DNA from: Micavibrio sp.
Lineage (GTDB): Bacteria; Pseudomonadota; Alphaproteobacteria; Micavibrionales; Micavibrionaceae
DNA: 8,495 nt
Direction: 5' to 3'
Assembly: GCA_030824805.1 (NCBI GenBank)
Contig: JAPJRC010000083.1
Coordinates: forward strand, 1-8,495
This document shows positions 5,710 through 8,495 of the stretch, piece after piece; position 1 is the stretch's first letter; the number at the start of each line of letters is the position of its first letter. The notes under the pieces were generated by a model that saw nothing but the letters and a program-made list of their open reading frames with translations, was not told where the DNA came from and did not search any database. The translations under genes and the position numbers were made by a program.

Positions 5710-6861
5710 ATGCAGAACGGCCAATTCGGAATTTATGTTCATTGGCCGTTCTGCGCATCCAAATGCCCGTATTGCGATTTCAATTCGCACGTGGCTGAGA
5801 CGATAGATCACAACGCCTGGCGCGAGGCCTACAAGCGCGAAATTTCCCACTTCGCAGATCTTAGCAAAGACCGCACGGTGACATCCGTGTTTTTCGGCGG
5901 CGGCACGCCATCGCTGATGGAGCCGGCCACGGCGGCGTTGGTGATCGACGAGATACAGCGACACTGGCGTATTTCAAACGACTGTGAAATTACACTCGAA
6001 GCCAATCCGACATCCGTGGAGATCGAAAAGTTTCGTGCATTTAACAACGCGGGAATCAATCGCGTATCCATCGGGGTGCAATCGCTTATCGAGCGCGATC
6101 TTGGTTTCCTGGGGCGCAAGCACGACGCTGCGGGCGCCAGACGCGCCATCGAAAGCGCGGCGCAAGTGTTTGATCGTTATTCGTTCGACCTTATTTACGC
6201 GCGGCCACAGCAAACGGTTTCAGAATGGGAAAAAGAATTGCGTGAAGCCATCAAGCTCGCGGGCGATCATTTGTCGCTGTACCAGCTCACCATAGAAAAA
6301 GGCACGCCGTTCTACATGATGCATGAACGCGGAGAGTTCAAAATTCCTGAGGAAGAAGTAGCAGGCGATTTGTACGAGGTTACACAAACGCTTCTCGAAG
6401 AGGCAGGCATGCCGGCCTATGAGGTTTCCAACCACGCGCGCGTGGGGCAGGAATCGCGTCATAACCTCACTTATTGGCGTTACACGGATTATGTCGGCGT
6501 CGGACCCGGTGCGCACGGGCGTTTGACGGTGAACGGTCACAAGCAGGCTACGCGCGGCCACCGTGCGCCGGACATCTGGTTATCGAAGGTGGCGGAGCAG
6601 GGGCATGGCGCGCATGAGTTCGAAAGCCTGTCGGCACGGGACCGTTTCACAGAATGTCTGATGATGGGATTGCGCCTGCAAGAAGGCATTCCCGTTGCGC
6701 GTCTGGAATCCGAAGGCGGGGATGATTTTAAAAACCTGATAGTTCCGAAAAAAATAGAAGCCCTCCGTAACGAAGGGCTTCTGCTATGCGATGGCCAGAC
6801 GTTGCAGGCGACGAAGGCTGGCCTGCAAAGGCTTAACGGAGTACTGGCGTACCTGCTGTAG
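5710..6861 (+). CDS. hemW: Radical SAM heme chaperone HemW
   Basis: HemN-like radical-SAM protein that binds heme and is thought to deliver it to membrane proteins such as respiratory enzymes; it is not a coproporphyrinogen oxidase. The 383 residues show the opening HWPFCASKCPYCDFNSH with the 4Fe-4S cysteines 15, 19 and 22, FGGGTPSLM (62-70), RVSIGVQS (118-125), FDLIYARPQQT (159-169), LYQLTIEKGTPFY (190-202), and the C-terminal HNLTYW (251-256) and GVGPGAHGR (263-271) motifs. The first cysteine lies only 15 residues from the start, as in HemW, which lacks the N-terminal extension of HemN. The ATG at 5710 is chosen over an upstream in-frame ATG at 5629, which lies inside osmC. The Shine-Dalgarno is weak, so coupling to osmC translation is likely. 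Its last 29 bp overlap the convergent gene's 3' end. Confidence 0.96.
   Translation: MQNGQFGIYVHWPFCASKCPYCDFNSHVAETIDHNAWREAYKREISHFADLSKDRTVTSVFFGGGTPSLMEPATAALVIDEIQRHWRISNDCEITLEANPTSVEIEKFRAFNNAGINRVSIGVQSLIERDLGFLGRKHDAAGARRAIESAAQVFDRYSFDLIYARPQQTVSEWEKELREAIKLAGDHLSLYQLTIEKGTPFYMMHERGEFKIPEEEVAGDLYEVTQTLLEEAGMPAYEVSNHARVGQESRHNLTYWRYTDYVGVGPGAHGRLTVNGHKQATRGHRAPDIWLSKVAEQGHGAHEFESLSARDRFTECLMMGLRLQEGIPVARLESEGGDDFKNLIVPKKIEALRNEGLLLCDGQTLQATKAGLQRLNGVLAYLL
6748..6782 (-). terminator. Rho-independent terminator of the exported-protein gene, inside hemW
   Basis: On the minus strand, AGAAGCCCT (6774-6782) and AGGGCTTCT (6756-6764) form a perfect 9-bp stem with a 9-base loop. One A follows, then seven T (6748-6754). 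It begins about 50 bp past the stop of the minus-strand gene at 6833. All of it lies within hemW codons 347-358. On the plus strand no T run follows, so it should not stop hemW transcription. Confidence 0.82.
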
Positions 6862-7909
6862 CGCCGCTGGCAGTGGGCTGTATTTTCGTCAGGCTGCCGA
6901 TATCCGTGCCGTTCAGCGTGACATTGCCGTTCTGACCGAACACGATGTCGTAGGATTTGCTGGCCGGATCGTTCGGTACGGGTTTGCCCATACCGGAAAC
7001 AGCGCTCACCGCAAGAATGGATTGCAGTATTTTCGCGCGTTCGTTGGGGCTGGCCGTGATCATGGATTGCTGCAGCTGTGCGTTGACCGCATCAAGGCCC
7101 GTAATTGTTCCTGTCACACGTTCCGGTGCGCCGAACAAGAAGGCAAAGATGTTGTAGCCATCAGGATATTTGTTTTGCGGGCGGTTCTTCACTTGCTCCC
7201 TGGTCATCGGTGTTTTCGATGCGCGGTCGGCGAGGTTGGTGCGGAATGCAATCGTCGGCACCGTGCCACGGAAATTGGTATCGGCGTGATAGATGGAAAC
7301 AGCGGACAGGATCATATTGGCGGCACCCGTGTAAGCTTCGGGGTCCTGCTCCGTAAGCTTGGAATTAAAGGAAACGCCGTTTACGGTGACCGTGCTTTGG
7401 TCGATCAGGTTGTTCAACTGGACATTGCCGAGATTGGCATCGAGCGAAACAAAGTGGCCTAGCTTTTCATTCCATATACCGGTTGCGGTCTGATTGCCGA
7501 TTTCGGTGCGGAAGGCTTCAGCGCCGTTTGCGGTAAAGCTGCTGATCGGTGTTGGCAGGGCCACGGAAATTTTCCAGTCATTGCCTGCATCCGGGGTTGC
7601 GTTCACGGCGATCATGCCGATCTCGGAGCGGATACCTTTGGAATCCGTGTACGTCATGTGGGGGAGAGTGAAGGCGTAATAGCCATCGGCCTGTTCAACG
7701 GTGACTGCGCCTTTTGTGTCCAGCTTGCAGCCGTTTTTCAGTGCCATGGATTTCTGGTTTTCAAGAAAGCCTTCGATCTGGCCTTTCAGGATTTGCACAC
7801 GGGCATCGTCCACAGGTGCTGCGGCGTTGGCATCGGGCGCCATGAAAAACGCGAGAAGGGCGAGGAAGAGAAGCTTTTTGGCAACAGCTAGAACCAGTAA
7901 TTTCTTCAT
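6833..7909 (-). CDS. Exported protein of unknown function
   Basis: I do not recognise this family. The 358 residues start with a Sec signal peptide whose n-region holds two KKLL blocks (2-5 and 11-14), with a hydrophobic core to about residue 24 and a likely cut after ANA (29/30). The rest is soluble in appearance and rich in predicted beta strands, for example 76-125 with GYYAFTLPHMTY, IGMIAVNATP and WKISVALPTPI. A long helical region (about 279-312) contains many Gln, Ile and Ala. Only one cysteine (Cys63) is present. A periplasmic or outer-membrane-associated role is the most that can be inferred. The start is supported by AGGA (7917-7920) 7 bases upstream. It is a single-gene unit with its own spacer and its own terminator, convergent with hemW. 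Distant kinship to domains such as DUF945 or DUF2125 is possible, but I cannot support it by eye. Confidence 0.88.
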   Translation of the reverse strand: MKKLLVLAVAKKLLFLALLAFFMAPDANAAAPVDDARVQILKGQIEGFLENQKSMALKNGCKLDTKGAVTVEQADGYYAFTLPHMTYTDSKGIRSEIGMIAVNATPDAGNDWKISVALPTPISSFTANGAEAFRTEIGNQTATGIWNEKLGHFVSLDANLGNVQLNNLIDQSTVTVNGVSFNSKLTEQDPEAYTGAANMILSAVSIYHADTNFRGTVPTIAFRTNLADRASKTPMTREQVKNRPQNKYPDGYNIFAFLFGAPERVTGTITGLDAVNAQLQQSMITASPNERAKILQSILAVSAVSGMGKPVPNDPASKSYDIVFGQNGNVTLNGTDIGSLTKIQPTASGATAGTPVLR

Positions 7910-8013
7910 AAGAGTGTCCTTTTAAAAAATCCACCAACGAATAAAGCGGGAAAATGTGCCATCTTTATGGCTTATCTGTTTGAAAAAGTTATTTTCCGAA
8001 GTACATCAGATAT
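7910..8013. promoter_or_regulatory. Divergent promoter region of the exported protein and the helicase
   Basis: A 104-bp AT-rich spacer that should carry both promoters. It contains GCCAT-CTTT-ATGGC (7958-7971), a short inverted repeat that could be an operator half-site pair or just chance. TTGAAA (7980-7985) matches the -35 consensus at 5 of 6 bases on the plus strand, but no good -10 follows at normal spacing. The minus-strand ribosome binding site is at 7917-7920; no Shine-Dalgarno is evident for the helicase. Confidence 0.4.
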
Positions 8014-8495
8014 ATGAATGTCACCAACACGGCGGTCAAGGGCGATGGGCGGGTTACGGCGGTTTTAGGCCCGACCAACACGGGCAAGACCCATTACGCC
8101 ATCGAACAGATGCTCAGCTACAAAACAGGTTGTATCGGTTTTCCGCTCCGTCTTCTGGCGCGTGAAAATTACGACCGCATATGCGCGCAAAAGGGCAAGG
8201 CGCATGTGGCGTTGGTGACGGGCGAGGAAAAGATCATTCCGCCGCAGGCGAAGTATTTCATGTGCACCGTTGAATCCATGCCGGTGGAGCAAAGGTTCGA
8301 ATTTCTGGCGGTCGATGAGATCCAGCTCTGCGCGGATCCTGACCGCGGCCATATCTTTACCGACCGTCTGCTTCGTGCGCGGGGGACAGAGGCGACGATG
8401 TTTATGGGGTCGGACACAATCCGCCCCATTTTGTCCGGCCTTGTTCCCTACATTGAAATCGTTACACGCCCGCGTCTGTCGGTTCTTGAATATAC
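8014..8495 (+). CDS. SUV3/MgpS-like DExH RNA helicase, N-terminal part
   Basis: The first 160 residues of an ATP-dependent helicase, cut off by the window end. Motifs seen: Walker A GPTNTGKTH (19-27), motif Ia PLRLLARE (44-51), the SUV3-typical LVTGEE (67-72), TVESMP (85-90), motif II DEIQ (101-104) and GSDT (132-135) in the motif III position. This combination marks the SUV3 family. In mitochondria, SUV3 unwinds RNA for the degradosome; alphaproteobacterial relatives are annotated as MgpS-like helicases with little direct functional data. The ATG at 8014 is the first start after an in-frame TGA (7981-7983) and places Walker A at residue 19. It has no clear Shine-Dalgarno. In many Alphaproteobacteria I recall an S4-domain protein, a ferredoxin and a CarD-like regulator following this gene, but that lies outside the window. 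Confidence 0.93.
   Translation, partial: MNVTNTAVKGDGRVTAVLGPTNTGKTHYAIEQMLSYKTGCIGFPLRLLARENYDRICAQKGKAHVALVTGEEKIIPPQAKYFMCTVESMPVEQRFEFLAVDEIQLCADPDRGHIFTDRLLRARGTEATMFMGSDTIRPILSGLVPYIEIVTRPRLSVLEY

Noticed and set aside
6861..6960. A terminator for hemW on the plus strand
   Set aside because: The only nearby inverted repeat (GGCAG/CTGCC around 6868-6900) has a loop of about 20 bases and no T run.

Overview
The window looks like an alphaproteobacterial chromosome segment of moderate GC. The lineage call is an inference. It rests on the layout (hrcA and grpE close together, facing away from rph-rdgB, with hemW downstream of rdgB) and on a SUV3-type helicase of the kind found in this class. 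I see no tRNA, rRNA, CRISPR array, insertion sequence or phage gene. Every stretch over about 110 bp is coding.

Left block, minus strand (67-3908), read right to left: hrcA (heat-shock repressor), an unrecognised exported protein with a TTG start (1853-2791), grpE (DnaK nucleotide exchange factor), and a divergent glutamyl-tRNA reductase-like protein (67-1146). A hairpin with a short T run separates grpE from the last gene, so the operon probably ends, at least partly, after grpE.

Central block, plus strand (3955-6861): rph (RNase PH), rdgB (non-canonical purine NTP pyrophosphatase), osmC (organic hydroperoxide reductase) and hemW (radical-SAM heme chaperone). These are packed tightly: rph/rdgB and rdgB/osmC overlap by ATGA, and osmC and hemW are 5 bp apart. 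hrcA and rph diverge from a 46-bp spacer that holds a palindromic -10-like sequence.

Right block: a minus-strand exported protein of unknown function (6833-7909) converges on hemW and overlaps its last 29 bp. Its probable Rho-independent terminator lies inside the hemW coding region. A 104-bp spacer separates it from a divergent SUV3/MgpS-like RNA helicase (from 8014) that runs off the right edge.

Most of the content is housekeeping: protein folding, tRNA and RNA processing, nucleotide-pool cleaning, peroxide defence and heme handling. I found no convincing new multi-gene system. The items most worth a second look are the glutamyl-tRNA reductase-like protein (unexpected in a class that normally makes 5-aminolevulinate with ALA synthase), the exported protein between hrcA and grpE, osmC inserted in the rdgB-hemW row, and the terminator embedded in hemW.
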